Below, piece after piece: positions 28,373 through 37,673 of a DNA stretch of 53,377 bases. The translations under genes and the position numbers were made by a program. Positions within the stretch are counted from its first letter, which is position 1, and each line of letters opens with the position of its first letter. The stretch lies in assembly GCA_014239255.1 (NCBI GenBank), contig JAAZZE010000009.1, positions 1 to 53,377 on the forward strand. The letters are read 5' to 3'. Origin of the DNA: Gammaproteobacteria bacterium (GTDB taxonomy: Bacteria; Pseudomonadota; Gammaproteobacteria; Arenicellales; UBA868). Below the pieces are notes generated by a model, which did no database searches, was not told where the DNA came from, and worked only from the letters and a program-made list of their open reading frames with translations.

Positions 28373-29854
28373 GTGGGTAAGGTAACCGGATTTAAGGAAT
28401 ATCCACGCCTTAGCGTAACCTACCGCGAAGTGCGTGAGCGCGTGAGCGATTTCGATGAGATTTTCTCTCAGGCACCACCACCCCATTTGCAGACCCAAGG
28501 CGCTCGCTGCATGGATTGCGGGGTGCCCTTTTGTCAGTCGGCTGATGGATGCCCGGTAGACAACCTGATCCCCGAATGGAACGACCTGGTTTACCGTGGT
28601 GAGTGGCGGGCAGCCTTGGATCGATTGCATGCTACCAATAACTTTCCGGAATTTACGGGCCGTGTTTGTCCCGCTCCTTGTGAAGGTGCCTGTGTCCTGG
28701 GCATCACTGAGCCGGCAGTCACCATAAAGAATATTGAACAGGCGATTGTCGATCGCGGGTTTGCCGAAGGCTGGATCGGTTCGGCAGAGCCGGCAGAGCG
28801 TAGTGGTTACCATGTGGCTATCGTCGGTTCAGGACCGGCCGGCCTGGCTGCAGCGGATGAACTGAATCAGGCGGGGCACCAGGTAACGGTTTATGAGCGT
28901 GCTGACCGGATTGGCGGTTTGCTGATGTATGGTATCCCGAACATGAAATTGGACAAAACTGTGGTAGAGCGGCGGGTAGATCTGCTGCGTCAGGCAGGTG
29001 TGAACTTTATTACCGGTACCAGCGTGGGTGAGAGTGTTGCTTTGGCGGGTGGCCATGTGCCAGCCCGGGAACTGCTGGAACACTATGATGCCGTAGTTCT
29101 CGCAGTCGGGGCGACAGTACCGCGTGATCTTCCCATTCCCGGTCGGGAATATCAGGGCATCCACTTTGCTATGGACTATCTGACCCACAGTACCCAGGCA
29201 TTCTTGGATCACACTGATACTGCAATTTCTGCAGCGGGCCGCCACGTTGTGGTCATTGGCGGAGGGGATACTGGTGCCGACTGTATCGGTACTGCACTGC
29301 GACAAGGATGTGAAAGCATCGTAAACTTCGAATTACTCGCTCAGCCGCCCGCTGAACGGGCTGAGGATAACCCCTGGCCGCAGTGGCCGCTTATCCTGCG
29401 CACCGACTATGCTCATGCTGAAGCTCAACATCGATTTGGCGATGACCCGCGGACCTACAATCTGTTGTCCAAGGCTTTTATCTGTGACGATCATGGACGT
29501 GTGTCTGGGATCCGCACTGTCACCGTCGATTGGGATAAACCCTCGGGCGATGCACCGTTCAGTGAGGTGGCCGGCTCTGAGCGTACCTGGTCTTGTGATC
29601 TGGTTTTTCTGTCAATGGGTTTTACTGGGCCTGAGGTTACGCTTGCCGAAGAGTTGGGTCTTGAGTGTGATGCCAGATCAAATTTACTTGCGCTGCCTCC
29701 GCGCTACCAGTGTGAAGAGTCAAGTGTTTTCGCGGCTGGGGATTGTCGCCGTGGCCAATCTCTGGTGGTCTGGGCAATCCAGGAGGGTCGCGAGGTTGCC
29801 AGGTCGGTGGGTGTTTATCTCGCGGGTTTGCCTCAACCCAAAGCGACAGCCTGA
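28373..29854 (+). CDS. gltD: Glutamate synthase (NADPH) small subunit
   Basis: FAD flavoprotein of 493 aa that passes electrons from NADPH through 4Fe-4S clusters to GltB. The N-terminal region has the cluster cysteines [10 protein letters not shown]...GCPVDN and CPAPCEGAC. An FAD-binding motif ([17 protein letters not shown], about 148-164) and an NADPH-binding motif ([17 protein letters not shown], about 291-307) follow. The start is GTG at 28373; the nearer ATG at 28360 is out of frame and stops after six codons. It lies 27 bases after gltB. Confidence 0.97.
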   Translation: MGKVTGFKEYPRLSVTYREVRERVSDFDEIFSQAPPPHLQTQGARCMDCGVPFCQSADGCPVDNLIPEWNDLVYRGEWRAALDRLHATNNFPEFTGRVCPAPCEGACVLGITEPAVTIKNIEQAIVDRGFAEGWIGSAEPAERSGYHVAIVGSGPAGLAAADELNQAGHQVTVYERADRIGGLLMYGIPNMKLDKTVVERRVDLLRQAGVNFITGTSVGESVALAGGHVPARELLEHYDAVVLAVGATVPRDLPIPGREYQGIHFAMDYLTHSTQAFLDHTDTAISAAGRHVVVIGGGDTGADCIGTALRQGCESIVNFELLAQPPAERAEDNPWPQWPLILRTDYAHAEAQHRFGDDPRTYNLLSKAFICDDHGRVSGIRTVTVDWDKPSGDAPFSEVAGSERTWSCDLVFLSMGFTGPEVTLAEELGLECDARSNLLALPPRYQCEESSVFAAGDCRRGQSLVVWAIQEGREVARSVGVYLAGLPQPKATA

Positions 29855-29866
29855 GCCGGTGTGGAT

Positions 29867-30583
29867 ATGAGTCGCGCGAGCATTCCCGCTGCCAAGCGGC
29901 TGATTATTGCGCTGGATGTTCCAACCGGTGTCGAAGCCCGGGACTTGGTCGAGGACCTTGGCGATACGGTTAGTTTTTACAAAGTAGGGCTGGAGCTATT
30001 CACCGGCGAGGATGGTTTTGCCATGGTGGACTGGTTGACCAGACAGGGTAAACAGGTTTTTGTTGATCTTAAGTTTTTTGACGTGCCGGCAACGGTTGCC
30101 CGTGCTGTGAGTCAGTTGCGTGGCCGGCAGGTGAGCTTTGCGACCGTGCACGGGAACGATGCCATGATGCGTGCAGCGGCCGAGGCCGCAGGCGAGATCG
30201 GCATTCTCGCCGTAACTGTATTGACGAGCCTGGATGCGGCCGATATGCGGGATCTGGGTTTTGATTGTGATATCCCGGCTCTGGTGCGCTCCCGGGCCCA
30301 GCGAGCTGTGGCGCTAGGCTGCGCAGGTGTCGTCGCGTCTGGCCAGGAAGCGGCGATGCTGCGCAAGACATTGGGGGGTGATGGATTGATTGTGACACCT
30401 GGTATTCGCCCGGTACGCCAGGATGATGACCAGAAGCGTACTGTCACACCAACACAGGCACTGCGCGATGGAGCTGATTATCTGGTCGTCGGCCGGCCCG
30501 TGCGTGATGCAGATAATCCTCGGGAGGTGGCCAGGAATATTCAGGATGAGATTACGAGTGCATTGGGGCACTCTGTCGGTTGA
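29867..30583 (+). CDS. pyrF: Orotidine 5'-phosphate decarboxylase
   Basis: Final step of UMP synthesis. The TIM-barrel motifs are present: RLIIALDVP (first strand), the catalytic Lys/Asp cluster [13 protein letters not shown], and the phosphate-binding VTPGIRP near the C-terminus, with [12 protein letters not shown] closing the barrel. I chose the ATG at 29867 (238 aa); a GTG at 29861 in the same frame would add two residues. Its stop overlaps the hemE ATG as ATGA. In Pseudomonas-type gene order hemE lies near gltD without pyrF, so pyrF looks inserted here. Confidence 0.95.
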   Translation: MSRASIPAAKRLIIALDVPTGVEARDLVEDLGDTVSFYKVGLELFTGEDGFAMVDWLTRQGKQVFVDLKFFDVPATVARAVSQLRGRQVSFATVHGNDAMMRAAAEAAGEIGILAVTVLTSLDAADMRDLGFDCDIPALVRSRAQRAVALGCAGVVASGQEAAMLRKTLGGDGLIVTPGIRPVRQDDDQKRTVTPTQALRDGADYLVVGRPVRDADNPREVARNIQDEITSALGHSVG

Positions 30584-31644
30584 TGGAAGCACTGAAGAAT
30601 GATCGGCTGATACGCGCATTACGTCGGCAAAGCGTGGACTATACGCCCGTATGGATCATGCGCCAGGCCGGACGCTATCTGCCTGAGTACCGGGCGACCC
30701 GTCAGCGGGCTGGGGATTTTCTGACACTGTGTCAGACGCCGGAGTTGGCCTGTGAGGTCACGCTGCAGCCATTGGCCCGTTTTGATCTGGATGCGGCTAT
30801 TCTTTTTTCCGATATTCTGACCATACCGGATGCGATGGGTTTGGGTCTGAGCGTGCATGAGGGCGAAGGCCCGCGTTTTGCCCGCCCGATACGAACAGCC
30901 GCTGATGTCGCAGCCCTGGGCGTGCCGGATCCCGAAGATGATCTGGGTTATGTGATAGAAGCGGTGCGGCTGATTCGACACGAATTGGCGGGCCGGGTGC
31001 CGCTGATCGGCTTTTCAGGCAGCCCCTGGACCTTGGCCACTTATATGGTAGAGGGCCAGAGCAGCTCAGATTTTGCCCGCATAAAGCAGATGGTTTATGA
31101 CGCCCCAGCCACGGCGCACCAGCTTTTGAAGGTACTGAGCGATTCGGTCTCAATGTATCTGGCGGCTCAGGCTCACGCCGGCGCCCAGGCGCTGATGATC
31201 TTTGATACCTGGGGTGGGGTGCTGGCCCACGCGGACTATCGGCATTTTTCCCTTGAGCCCATGGAGCAGATTATTGGGCACCTGCGCGCTGATCCGATTG
31301 CGTCGGATTTACCGATTATTGTGTTTACCAAAGGGGGAGGCCAGTGGTTGGCGCGAATGGCCGCAACCGGCTGTGACGCGTTGGGCTGCGATTGGACGAG
31401 TTCTTTGCGTCAAGCTCGGCACCAGGTGCAGGACCGGGTCGCCCTGCAGGGCAATCTGGATCCAGCCATACTTTACGCGTCACCGGACAGGGTCCGTACG
31501 GCGGTGGCTGACGTACTGGAAGATTTTGGCCCCGGTCCCGGGCACGTGTTTAACCTTGGTCATGGTGTGACGCCAGGGGTCGATCCAGATCAGGTCAAGG
31601 TGCTAGTGGATGCTGTACATGAGCTCAGCCGAACTGCGGTTTAG
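30583..31644 (+). CDS. hemE: Uroporphyrinogen decarboxylase
   Basis: Decarboxylates uroporphyrinogen III to coproporphyrinogen III in haem synthesis. The 353-aa protein shows the signature [14 protein letters not shown] (about 25-38), the catalytic Asp in [16 protein letters not shown], and [18 protein letters not shown]. The track start at 30580 is a TTG; the ATG at 30583 overlaps the pyrF stop as ATGA and matches the family N-terminus. It converges with the SDR gene, 24 bases apart, with no visible terminator. Confidence 0.97.
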   Translation: MEALKNDRLIRALRRQSVDYTPVWIMRQAGRYLPEYRATRQRAGDFLTLCQTPELACEVTLQPLARFDLDAAILFSDILTIPDAMGLGLSVHEGEGPRFARPIRTAADVAALGVPDPEDDLGYVIEAVRLIRHELAGRVPLIGFSGSPWTLATYMVEGQSSSDFARIKQMVYDAPATAHQLLKVLSDSVSMYLAAQAHAGAQALMIFDTWGGVLAHADYRHFSLEPMEQIIGHLRADPIASDLPIIVFTKGGGQWLARMAATGCDALGCDWTSSLRQARHQVQDRVALQGNLDPAILYASPDRVRTAVADVLEDFGPGPGHVFNLGHGVTPGVDPDQVKVLVDAVHELSRTAV

Positions 31645-31668
31645 CCTCGGTTCTTGGTCGTTCGCAGG

Positions 31669-32430
31669 TCAGTCGGCTACGGGCACTGTGTAATTCAGTG
31701 CAAGCCGTCCGCCATCGGCATAGATGCACTGTCCGGTGATGTAGGAGGAGTCGTTGCTTGCCAGGAAAAGGGCAACCCGGGCGATTTCGTCAACATTGCC
31801 GCAGCGGCCCATTGGCGTGCGCGACAGGATCGCACGGCGTTTTGTGTCGTCGGTCATGACTTGTTCCAGCATTTCGGTCAGGATACTACCCGGGCCAATG
31901 GCGTTTACCCGCACACCCTTATCCGCGAGCGCCACAGCCATCACTCGGGTCAACTGGTCGAGGCCACCCTTGGAGACGTTATAAGGAAGAATATTGGGAA
32001 TAGTCATAACCCCGTTTACCGAAGACATATTAATGATGCTGCCGCTGCCCGCCACGACCATGTGGCGACCGACTGCCTGGCTCACCAGGAAGGCACCCTT
32101 GAGATTGACCGACAGTACGGTATCAAAATCTTCTTCACTGATTTCCAGCACATCGCCCGAGCGCAGAATCCCTGCATTATTGACACAGATGTCAATCTGC
32201 CCGGCATCGGCGATGATGTTCGCGATGGTTGCGTCTACTGCGGCCTTGTCGGATATGTCGCAGCAGAAAAAACTTGCCCCAGCTACGCTGGTTATGGCGT
32301 TACTGCCAACCTGTTCGTTGATATCGAGCGCCATGACTCGCGCACCCTCAGCGGCAAAACATTGTGCCACACCCAGGCCGATACCCTGCGCTGCACCCGT
32401 CACAACGGCCACCTTATTCTTAAGTCTCAT
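31669..32430 (-). CDS. SDR family oxidoreductase
   Basis: Classical short-chain dehydrogenase/reductase, 253 aa. Cofactor motif TGAAQGIGLGVAQ (about residues 12-24), NNAG (about 87-90), catalytic Ser in NMSSVNG, and the YNVSKGG (Tyr-x3-Lys) pair. An acidic residue after the second strand (ALDIN) favours NAD(H). The track start (32514) adds 28 residues and runs into the promoter region; the ATG at 32430 has GGAG 6 bases upstream. The substrate is not identifiable: FabG-like or 3-hydroxybutyrate/sugar dehydrogenases are all possible. It is divergent from a GNAT gene. The 293-aa plus-strand ORF here is its antisense shadow. Confidence 0.9.
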   Translation of the reverse strand: MRLKNKVAVVTGAAQGIGLGVAQCFAAEGARVMALDINEQVGSNAITSVAGASFFCCDISDKAAVDATIANIIADAGQIDICVNNAGILRSGDVLEISEEDFDTVLSVNLKGAFLVSQAVGRHMVVAGSGSIINMSSVNGVMTIPNILPYNVSKGGLDQLTRVMAVALADKGVRVNAIGPGSILTEMLEQVMTDDTKRRAILSRTPMGRCGNVDEIARVALFLASNDSSYITGQCIYADGGRLALNYTVPVAD

Positions 32431-32528
32431 CGTCGTCTCCATCGAATGTCTCAAACCTCGTGCGATTGTATCGCGACTCAAAGAACCACCTCTGGAGATG
32501 GCACAGCAGATCACCTAGACTTGGTGCA

Positions 32529-33029
32529 ATGTTAATATTTGGCCAGCATCCCATCCAAATTCGCCAAGCTACGGCTGGCGACCTGCCGCTGGTACGTGCG
32601 CTATTTCGGGAATACCAGGCATCGATTGATGCACAGTGCTGTTTTCAGTCTTTTGAGGCCGAACTGGCCGATTTGCCTGGATCTTACGCTCTGCCAGGGG
32701 GCTGCCTGCTGATTGCACGCTCAGGTGAGGCAGCAGCGGGGTGCATCGCACTCCGTCATCTTGACGATAAATCAGGTGAAGTGAAAAGGTTTTTCGTCCG
32801 GGAGCATTATCAGGGCGTGGGCCTCGGTGCTGAACTGATGACTCGACTCATCGCGAATGCACAAAATGCCGGCTTTGAGTCTTTGGTACTGGAAACCCTG
32901 CCCACCATGCAGTCCGCAAACCGACTATATGAACGACTTGGTTTTGTTCGTAGGTCAGCCTATCATTCCAGTTCAGCACCTGGTATTACTCATTTGTCGC
33001 TGAGCCTAAAGCGAGCACCCTTTGAGTGA
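32529..33029 (+). CDS. GNAT family N-acetyltransferase
   Basis: Stand-alone acetyl-CoA-dependent acetyltransferase, 166 aa from the ATG at 32529. The N-terminal strand (IQIRQATAGDLPLVRALFREY) and the acetyl-CoA loop (VREHYQGVGLGAELMTRLI, with the QxxGxG core) are clear. The C-terminal TMQSANRLYERLGFVRR motif is typical of the family. The track start at 32460 overlaps the upstream region of the divergent SDR gene and lacks family support. The substrate is unknown. Confidence 0.85.
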   Translation: MLIFGQHPIQIRQATAGDLPLVRALFREYQASIDAQCCFQSFEAELADLPGSYALPGGCLLIARSGEAAAGCIALRHLDDKSGEVKRFFVREHYQGVGLGAELMTRLIANAQNAGFESLVLETLPTMQSANRLYERLGFVRRSAYHSSSAPGITHLSLSLKRAPFE

Positions 33030-33094
33030 TGAATGAGTAATTCAGGCATGTTGATCTCTTTGGCCTTCATCGCAGTAGCTAAAACAGAATATTT

Positions 33095-34096
33095 ATGAAA
33101 CTTGGTGATCTTGCACTAAAGATCGGTGGCAAATGCCACGGAAATTCCGACCTTGAGGTTAAAACCCTGGGTACGCTGGAGGATGCAGGGCCAAATGAGA
33201 TCACATTCCTGGTGTCATCTGCGTTACGCGATGATCTTGCCCGTTGTCGTGCGGGTGCAGTGATTTTGCTTGAAGAGGATCTGGATGCCTGGAGTGGACC
33301 TGCGATTATCTGCGACAACCCACACTTAGGTTACGCCCGGGCGGCTCGGGCGCTCGACAATACGCCGACACCGACGGCAGGGATTCACCCCAGCGCCGTT
33401 GTGGCTGCTAGTGCCCAGATTGCAGATAATGCCTCGGTCGGCCCGAACTGCGTTGTCGAGGAAGGGGTAAAGATCGGCCAGTCAGTCGTGCTGGGCCCTG
33501 GCTGCGTGATCGGCGAGGGGGCTTGCATTGGCGATGGCACCCGGCTGTTTGCGAATGTGACTGTCAGTCGGCAGGTGTCTATTGGCGAACGTTGTTTTAT
33601 CAAAAGCGGCGCGGTGCTTGGCAGTGATGGCTTTGGCAACACCAACGAAGAGGGTCACTGGGTTCGTATCCCCCAACTGGGTAGCCTGACGATAGGCGAT
33701 GACGTGCAAGTGGGTGCGGCGACCACGATCGATCGAGGGGCAATCGGCGACACCGTGATCAGCAAGGGTGTGGTCATCGACAACCTGGTGCAGATCGGCC
33801 ACAACGTCCAGATTGGGGAAGACAGCGCTGTTGTCTCGTGTGTCGGTATTGCTGGCAGCGTAGTGATTGGCAAGCGCTGTATCTTGGCTGGCGCTGTGGG
33901 AGTGGCTGATCATGTGAGTATCTGCGACGATGTTCACTTGACCGGTATGGCTATGGTCACTGGCTCTATCGACAAGCCCGGAATGTATTCCTCTGGTACT
34001 GGGCTTTTGCCCACAACTGAGTGGCGCAAAGCGGCGGTTCGTTTTCGACAACTGGACGACCTTGCCAAACGGGTGAAGGCTCTGGAAAAGAAATAA
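33095..34096 (+). CDS. lpxD: UDP-3-O-acylglucosamine N-acyltransferase LpxD
   Basis: Adds the N-linked acyl chain to UDP-3-O-acylglucosamine in lipid A synthesis. The 333 aa include an N-terminal uridine-binding domain (about 1-100), then a left-handed beta-helix of hexapeptide repeats (about 105-300) with the family stretch FIKSGAVLGSDGFGNTNEEG and the catalytic His in QIGHNVQIGEDSAV. A C-terminal helix (EWRKAAVRFRQLDDLAKRVKALEK) closes it. It is isolated here, away from the usual bamA-skp-lpxD-fabZ-lpxA cluster, so it could be the sole copy moved or a second LpxD. Confidence 0.93.
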   Translation: MKLGDLALKIGGKCHGNSDLEVKTLGTLEDAGPNEITFLVSSALRDDLARCRAGAVILLEEDLDAWSGPAIICDNPHLGYARAARALDNTPTPTAGIHPSAVVAASAQIADNASVGPNCVVEEGVKIGQSVVLGPGCVIGEGACIGDGTRLFANVTVSRQVSIGERCFIKSGAVLGSDGFGNTNEEGHWVRIPQLGSLTIGDDVQVGAATTIDRGAIGDTVISKGVVIDNLVQIGHNVQIGEDSAVVSCVGIAGSVVIGKRCILAGAVGVADHVSICDDVHLTGMAMVTGSIDKPGMYSSGTGLLPTTEWRKAAVRFRQLDDLAKRVKALEKK

Positions 34097-34404
34097 CTCG
34101 GGTTAATTATTGACTCTAAGACACCTAGACTCGATTTTTCAGGATTCTCATGAGTGCTCATCTCAGATCACTCGTTTTTCCTTTACTAGACTTTGATACT
34201 TCTACACCTGGACTGTAATAAAATAGCACTGAAATGATACTGCGGCCTGAATCTATCCAAATGGGAAGCGCCAGAGTCATTCCGCCGGTAATGGCCGGTA
34301 CCAATGATTCCGTCGTGCATCAAACGGTACGCTTTATTTTGTAACGGAACAGCTTCACTTGACCCGTGAGTTCTTAGGGTTAGTGATGAATATAGGTTGA
34401 CTCA
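34097..34404. other. Intergenic region between lpxD and pit
   Basis: Region of 308 bases without a convincing gene and more AT-rich than its neighbours. A CTGTAAT at 34213-34219 resembles half a Pho box, but the second half at the 11-base repeat distance (TAGCACT) does not match. I see no clear terminator for lpxD and no convincing -35/-10 pair for pit. AGG lies about 9 bases before the pit ATG. Confidence 0.6.
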
Positions 34405-35658
34405 ATGTCCTTTTTCTCGGATGTCCCCCCCGCGCTCTGGGTAGCTGCCTTTCTCGCCCTGTATATGGCATGGGCAATCGGCGCCAACGATGTTGCCAAC
34501 GCGATGGGTACCAGTGTCGGCTCAGGGGCGCTGACAGTTTGGGGTGCGATTCTGGTCGCTGGTATTTTTGAATTTTGCGGCGCGTTTTTTGCCGGTGGAC
34601 ATGTGACTGATACGGTGCGTAAAGGGATGCTTGATCTTGGCATGATAAGCCGGGATCAACTTATTTATGGAATGTTGGCATCTCTAGCGTCGGCGGGTAC
34701 CTTGTTGATCGGTGCTACCCGGTTCGGCTTACCTGTGTCAACCACACACTCGATTGTTGGTGCCATTGTCGGGTTCGGTACAGTGGCTATTGGGTTTGAC
34801 GCAGTGAACTGGGGGAAGATCATGCAGATCGTATTGTCCTGGTTGACCTCACCACTGTTGGCTGGTGTCATTGCGTTTTTTATTTTCCAGATCACCCGAT
34901 CTAAGGTCCTTGATACCAAAGATCCGGTTGCGCAGATTCGAAAGCTCGGCCCGTTATTTTTCTTTTTCGTGTTTTTTATTATTGGCCTCGTGACCCTTTT
35001 CAAGGGCCTCAAGCCTTTGAAGTTAGATCTCAATCTCACCCAGGCATTGATCGGTTCGATAGGTTTGGGAGTCGTAGGAGCTGGACTGGGTATATTCTTT
35101 ATCCGCAGGGTGCATCTGGGGCCGGTAGATAAAAAACACCGATTTAGCCAAGTCGAGCGTATTTTCGTAATTCTCCAGATTCTGACGGCCTGCGCAATTG
35201 CTTTCGCCCATGGCTCCAATGATGTCGCCAACTCAATAGGGCCGTTGGCGGCGGTGGCGCATGCGGTAAGGGGTATGGATCTTGCAAGCAAAGCGCCCGT
35301 TGAACCTTGGATGCTTGCGATTGGTGGCATTGGAATAGTGGTTGGATTGGGTACATGGGGTTACCGGGTGATGGAGACTGTGGGCAAGCGGATTACCGAA
35401 CTGACGCCGAGTCGTGGTTTTGCCGCCCAACTGTCGGCAGCAACGACCATTGTGGTGGCCTCGAGAATGGGTATTCCGATATCCACAACACATACCCTGG
35501 TTGGTGCTGTCCTGGGTGTGGGCCTTGCGCGTGGGATCGGTGCGCTGGACTTGCGCGTAGTCGGAAAAATCATTGCATCATGGGTGGTCACTCTGCCGAT
35601 TTCCGCAGGGCTATCCGTATTCTTTTATTATTTTTTCAAAGGTTTGTTAATTCCTTAG
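34405..35658 (+). CDS. pit: Inorganic phosphate transporter, PiT family
   Basis: Inner-membrane low-affinity phosphate (metal-phosphate) symporter, 417 aa with about ten hydrophobic helices. Both inverted PiT signatures are intact: WAIGANDVANAMGTSVGSGA (about 20-40) and AHGSNDVANSIGPLAA (about 269-284), each followed by a VSTTHS/ISTTHT motif (about 112 and 352). It lies 9 bases before a DUF47 gene, a conserved pairing in which the PhoU-like protein modulates transporter activity. Confidence 0.94.
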   Translation: MSFFSDVPPALWVAAFLALYMAWAIGANDVANAMGTSVGSGALTVWGAILVAGIFEFCGAFFAGGHVTDTVRKGMLDLGMISRDQLIYGMLASLASAGTLLIGATRFGLPVSTTHSIVGAIVGFGTVAIGFDAVNWGKIMQIVLSWLTSPLLAGVIAFFIFQITRSKVLDTKDPVAQIRKLGPLFFFFVFFIIGLVTLFKGLKPLKLDLNLTQALIGSIGLGVVGAGLGIFFIRRVHLGPVDKKHRFSQVERIFVILQILTACAIAFAHGSNDVANSIGPLAAVAHAVRGMDLASKAPVEPWMLAIGGIGIVVGLGTWGYRVMETVGKRITELTPSRGFAAQLSAATTIVVASRMGIPISTTHTLVGAVLGVGLARGIGALDLRVVGKIIASWVVTLPISAGLSVFFYYFFKGLLIP

Positions 35659-35667
35659 GAGATATTC

Positions 35668-36336
35668 ATGGCCTGGATAGATCAACTGGTGGGGCGGTCG
35701 CCGATTGCGCCAATGCAAAAACATATGCAGGTTGCCGTCCTCTGCGCCCGTGAGGTAGTTCCCTTACTCGAGGCAATGGCCGTAGGGGATAATGACTCGA
35801 TTCGAGATTGCCGGGCGAAGATAGACCGATTGGAGCATGAAGCGGACCAGATCAAGCATGAGATTCGATCCCACACCCCCAGGCGTTTCATGATGGCCCT
35901 GGACCGTCGCACAATATTGGAGATTCTCGATTACCAGGATTCGATCGCAGATGTTGCCCAGGACATTGCCGAACTGGTGGATCAGCGCAGCATGCACCTG
36001 CCTGATGCACTGAAAGAGCCGGTATTGTCACTGGCCAACAGGGTGGTAGCGGCCTGTGCGCAGGGTCAGCGTATCATTGATGAACTGGACGAACTCGTGG
36101 AGACAGGTTTCGGTGATACGGAGGTTGCACGCGTCGACGAGATGATCTCTGAATTGGGTCGTCTCGAAACCGAAACGGATGCCCTGTTGGATAAAGCCGC
36201 GCGCAAGCTGTTTTCAATAGAGGGAGAACTTGGTGTTGCCACAATCTTTTGGCACCAGGTCATTCGCCAGATCGCAACTCTTGCAGACCTTTCCGAGCGA
36301 GTGGGCAATCGACTGCGCCTATTAATGGCCAACTGA
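35668..36336 (+). CDS. DUF47 (PhoU-like, TIGR00153) phosphate transport regulator
   Basis: Cytoplasmic all-helical protein, 222 aa, with the DUF47 pattern: SPIAPMQKHM near the N-terminus, the metal-binding ExxxD helices (DRLEHEADQIKHEIR, LDYQDSIADVAQDIAEL), and a C-terminal FWHQVIRQIATLADLSERVGNRLR helix. The Shine-Dalgarno GGAG sits 6 bases before the ATG. Co-transcription with pit is nearly certain. It converges with the aquaporin gene, stops only 5 bases apart. Confidence 0.92.
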   Translation: MAWIDQLVGRSPIAPMQKHMQVAVLCAREVVPLLEAMAVGDNDSIRDCRAKIDRLEHEADQIKHEIRSHTPRRFMMALDRRTILEILDYQDSIADVAQDIAELVDQRSMHLPDALKEPVLSLANRVVAACAQGQRIIDELDELVETGFGDTEVARVDEMISELGRLETETDALLDKAARKLFSIEGELGVATIFWHQVIRQIATLADLSERVGNRLRLLMAN

Positions 36337-36341
36337 TGGGT

Positions 36342-37034
36342 TTACCTCTCATCCGAGTTCGCACTCGATAAATTAGAGCGCAGCAGCCAACCAATCACTG
36401 CAGTTGCGACCACCGCGCCGACCAACTGGGCCGCAATAAAGGCTGGCATGTTTGCCGGCAAGATTCCACTGAACGTGTCGGTCAGGCTCCTGGCGATGGT
36501 CACTGCGGGGTTGGCAAAGGAAGTGGAGGCCGTAAACCAGTAGGCGGCCATAATAAACAGCCCAACGGCGCTCGGCACAGCTTCAGGTCGCCAGCGTAGA
36601 GTCGCCAGGATCGTGGCGACTAGGCCAAACGTAGCGACACTTTCTGAAAACCACTGCGCTGGGCCATTGCGCAGCTGTGTGGAAAACTGGATCAGGGTCT
36701 CTTCAAACATGGCATGCGCAGTCAATGTGCCTGTGACCCCTCCCACGATCTGGACCACGACATAGGCTAGGGCAACCAGACTGGTGACCTCGCGCCGCAG
36801 AACAAAAGCCAGGGTTACGGCTGGGTTGAAATGGGCGCCGGAAATCGGCCCTAGCATAGTAATTAGAACAAATAGGATTGCCCCGGTGGCTATGGTATTG
36901 CCCAGCAACGCGACCGCAGCATTGCCCCCCGCGAGGCGCTCTGCCATGATTCCTGAGCCGACCACTGTTGCTAACAGCAACGCGGTACCGAGAAATTCGG
37001 CAGCCAGTTTTCGTCGCAAAGAGAACTGTTCCAT
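36342..37034 (-). CDS. Aquaporin-family channel, AqpS-like
   Basis: MIP-family channel of 230 aa with six predicted helices and two NPA motifs: HFNPAVT (70-72) and FANPAVT (175-177). The second NPA is followed by Val178 instead of the conserved selectivity-filter Arg, a feature I recall for AqpS of Sinorhizobium, which exports arsenic species. The gene lies directly downstream of arsR on the same strand (119-base gap), which supports an arsenic role. No arsB, acr3 or arsC is visible nearby. An ordinary glyceroporin cannot be excluded. Confidence 0.85.
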   Translation of the reverse strand: MEQFSLRRKLAAEFLGTALLLATVVGSGIMAERLAGGNAAVALLGNTIATGAILFVLITMLGPISGAHFNPAVTLAFVLRREVTSLVALAYVVVQIVGGVTGTLTAHAMFEETLIQFSTQLRNGPAQWFSESVATFGLVATILATLRWRPEAVPSAVGLFIMAAYWFTASTSFANPAVTIARSLTDTFSGILPANMPAFIAAQLVGAVVATAVIGWLLRSNLSSANSDER

Positions 37035-37153
37035 CAGTGGTTTAGCCAGTCGGAAGTGTGTTACCGCTCTCGCTCAACTGAACGCTTAGCGCAAGATGAT
37101 TGAGCAACGCTCGCATAAGGCTTTCCCATGCTCTACCTGTGACCTTCGCCGGT

Positions 37154-37495
37154 TTATTGCTGGGATAAATTTTTATGGGTTGTAGCGGTTAGCGGTGCAC
37201 ACAGCTCCGGTCGCCCACCGCAGCAGTCCTGTACCAGGTAGTCGAACAGCGCTTGGATTCCGTTGGGGTCGATGGAATAGATAATTGATCGACCTCTCCG
37301 GGTGGAAGTCAGCAGGCCTGCGCGGGTGAGTACAGCCAGGTGGGTCGATAATGTGTTGTGAGGGGCATGGAGTTGTTTGGCAATCTTCCCGGCGGCCAAT
37401 CCATCGCGGCCTTGTTCTATCAGAAGACGGAATATCTGTAGGCGACTGTCCTGGGCGAGAGCTGAGAGTCGCGTGACCGCAGTGGATATGTCCAT
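37154..37495 (-). CDS. arsR: ArsR-family metalloregulatory repressor
   Basis: Winged-helix repressor, 113 aa. The recognition-helix region is HAPHNTLSTHLAVLTRAG (about 43-60) and the wing is STRRGRSIIYSI. The C-terminal Cys cluster DCCGGRPELC supplies Cys91, Cys92 and Cys99, a plausible trivalent-arsenic site of the C-terminal type. It has no Shine-Dalgarno, and the predicted promoter places transcription only a few bases before the ATG. The first gene of an arsR-aqpS pair, it probably represses both. Confidence 0.9.
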   Translation of the reverse strand: MDISTAVTRLSALAQDSRLQIFRLLIEQGRDGLAAGKIAKQLHAPHNTLSTHLAVLTRAGLLTSTRRGRSIIYSIDPNGIQALFDYLVQDCCGGRPELCAPLTATTHKNLSQQ

Positions 37496-37498
37496 ATG

Positions 37499-37530
37499 TC
37501 GATTATTATCGAAATAAATCTCGCGAGCAA
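37499..37530 (-). promoter_or_regulatory. arsR promoter with overlapping operator-like repeat
   Basis: On the minus strand: TTGCTC (37530-37525), 17 bases, AATAAT (37507-37502). An inverted repeat TCGAT-TATT-ATCGA (37499-37512) covers the -10 and lies 3 bases before the arsR ATG, as expected for autorepression. The transcript would be leaderless or nearly so. Confidence 0.45.
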
Positions 37531-37673
37531 GGCATGAAAAGGTCAGAGTCGATCGTGATATTAAGTGCAGCTATATGGCACGCCCTGGGACAGCAGAGGG
37601 TATTTGCCGGTTGTATACGGGCACTTGCAAGATTTACCCATAAGGGACAGGCATAACGACAGCCTTGATTCAC

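Noticed and set aside
31654-32535. 293-aa plus-strand ORF
   Set aside because: Exact antisense of the SDR gene, which has all catalytic motifs; the plus-strand protein has no recognisable domain.
34213-34230. Pho box before pit
   Set aside because: Only one half (CTGTAAT) resembles the consensus; the second half at the 11-base distance matches two of seven positions.
34665-35330. 221-aa minus-strand ORF inside pit
   Set aside because: Antisense of PiT signature regions; no independent support.
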